A stretch of DNA of 24,901 bases from NCBI GenBank assembly GCA_002323325.1, contig DCQA01000063.1, forward strand, positions 1-24,901. Direction: 5' to 3'. This document shows, piece by piece, positions 24,165 to 24,901 of this stretch. The stretch's first letter is position 1. Every line of letters begins with the position of its first letter. The DNA comes from Coxiellaceae bacterium UBA1530 (GTDB lineage Bacteria > Pseudomonadota > Gammaproteobacteria > Coxiellales > Coxiellaceae). Below the pieces are notes generated by a model. The model did not search any database. It saw only the letters and a program-made list of their open reading frames with translations, and was not told the DNA's origin. The position numbers and the translations under genes are program-made.

Positions 24165-24901
24165 TTAACAAATGAAACAACACTGTTGAGGTGTTTGAGG
24201 TGATACTGAGCTCACAAATTCATTGATTTGATCACGTATCGAAGTGGCTGTTTGAATATCAACATGCGTAATTGTTTGACCAGGGTTAAGAGGATTTGTT
24301 CCCCTAATGCTGAGCCATTCGTGTAACGCTGATCTTTCAAATGATTGATTGCTTCCAGGGATGCTTACTGGTTCATCCATGATTTGATGGGTAATCGGGC
24401 ATATAAATTCTCGATGTATTTCCCCAGAATATTCTGCCATCTCCAACCTCATTGCATTGGTTATCTCCAATTCAAATTCCGGTTGTTGATCTTGTTGCTG
24501 ATGATTAAAAAATCCCAAGGAAGCATATCTAGTATGGTGCATCATAGCATTTTCAGGACGTAGTATAATATTGTGAACTTCCTGTAACCTTTCTGGGTTC
24601 TCAGCCACCTGCCTTGCGAATGATACTGATAAAACATCTAAATTAGTATGACCATACTGCTCAGAGATAATCATCATATCACGTAGGCTAATTGCACCTG
24701 ATATATAGGCTTCAGAGTTTTTAATTGCGTTGTAGGCAGCAACTATCTGGCTTGCGTATGATACTGATAATACACAAACATGATCATCTTCATGAATCAG
24801 AAGATCGTTAACTGACAGGGCATGGTTTTCAATAATTTCACTCATTCCGTTAACAGACAGGCTATTTCGTAGAAGGGTATTATCAATTTCACTTACTAGC
24901 A
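24165..24901 (-). CDS. U-box protein with C-terminal CaaX motif, N-terminally truncated by window edge
   Basis: The frame is open to the right edge, and the first internal ATG (24845) lacks a Shine-Dalgarno sequence, so the protein probably continues beyond 24901. Residues below count from that ATG. About 9-90 contain two repeat units: ALSVNDLLI with VLSVSYASQIVA, and AISLRDMMI with VLSVSFARQVAE, spaced 42-46 residues. The U-box lies at about 146-211: REFICPITHQIMDEPVSI, a PGSNQSFERSALHEWL helix, then NPL and a final SIRDQINEF helix. This fold recruits ubiquitin-loaded E2 enzymes and makes E3 ligases. The last five residues are CCFIC, and the stop follows directly, checked codon by codon. CFIC fits a CaaX prenylation site, with an extra Cys before it. 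U-boxes are eukaryotic, and in bacteria they occur in effectors such as Legionella LubX and GobX. It is therefore probably a translocated E3 ligase; the secretion route is unseen. Confidence 0.85.
   Translation of the reverse strand, partial: LVSEIDNTLLRNSLSVNGMSEIIENHALSVNDLLIHEDDHVCVLSVSYASQIVAAYNAIKNSEAYISGAISLRDMMIISEQYGHTNLDVLSVSFARQVAENPERLQEVHNIILRPENAMMHHTRYASLGFFNHQQQDQQPEFELEITNAMRLEMAEYSGEIHREFICPITHQIMDEPVSIPGSNQSFERSALHEWLSIRGTNPLNPGQTITHVDIQTATSIRDQINEFVSSVSPQTPQQCCFIC

Noticed and set aside
23821..24183. Treating the MTA/SAH nucleosidase frame as an active enzyme
   Set aside because: About 160 N-terminal residues, including general-acid and ribose-binding parts, are missing, and the DNA upstream encodes another protein.
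1..24901. CRISPR array, tRNA or rRNA genes
   Set aside because: No regularly spaced direct repeats, no T-loop-like GGTTCGA element in a cloverleaf context and no rRNA-like sequence were seen by eye.

Overview
This 24.9 kb stretch of AT-rich bacterial DNA looks like chromosome from an intracellular or host-associated gammaproteobacterium, in the broad Legionella/Coxiella neighbourhood. The evidence is gammaproteobacterial housekeeping genes (class 2 pyrD, udk, an AroG-type DAHP synthase, a leucine-degradation carboxylase subunit), set among large proteins of no recognisable family. A eukaryote-like U-box protein ending in a prenylation-type CaaX tail lies at the right edge. The taxonomic placement is inference; no rRNA or other marker is present.

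Layout. 1-798 is the C-terminal part of a type II NADH dehydrogenase. 1053-3213 (minus) is a tight two-gene unit: a lipobox-bearing pentapeptide-repeat membrane protein followed by a sensor module with no output domain. A divergent promoter carrying a perfect 11-bp inverted repeat drives a small exported C1q/TNF-like protein (3469-3990). 4302-9409 (minus) holds an MFS transporter, two unrecognised proteins and aroG. A small exported cysteine-containing protein (9464-9805) diverges from aroG. 10157-12958 (minus) is a thiolase plus methylcrotonyl-CoA carboxylase beta pair. 13173-17073 (plus) encodes a 684-residue polytopic membrane protein, a SAM-methyltransferase-like protein and pyrD, the last two tightly coupled. 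17286-20573 holds two convergent, unrecognised, mostly helical proteins of 560 and 531 residues. 20752-22365 (minus) holds udk and a ferritin-like PF10118-type protein.

The right end (22366-24901) is gene-poor and looks like accessory or decaying DNA. It has tiny ORFs, one small exported protein, a GC-richer patch with nested inverted repeats, and a truncated C-terminal remnant of MTA/SAH nucleosidase. That remnant overlaps the end of the U-box gene, whose N-terminus lies outside the window.

The most interesting object is the U-box protein. Helical-looking repeats, a U-box and a C-terminal Cys-Cys-Phe-Ile-Cys suggest a host-targeted E3 ubiquitin ligase that host enzymes would lipidate, analogous in logic to Legionella AnkB (F-box plus CaaX) but with a U-box. 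Other candidates for new biology are the orphan sensor/pentapeptide pair, the 576-residue membrane protein with a possible RelE/BECR-like C-terminal domain, and the large unrecognised proteins. No tRNA, rRNA, CRISPR array or intact insertion sequence was seen.
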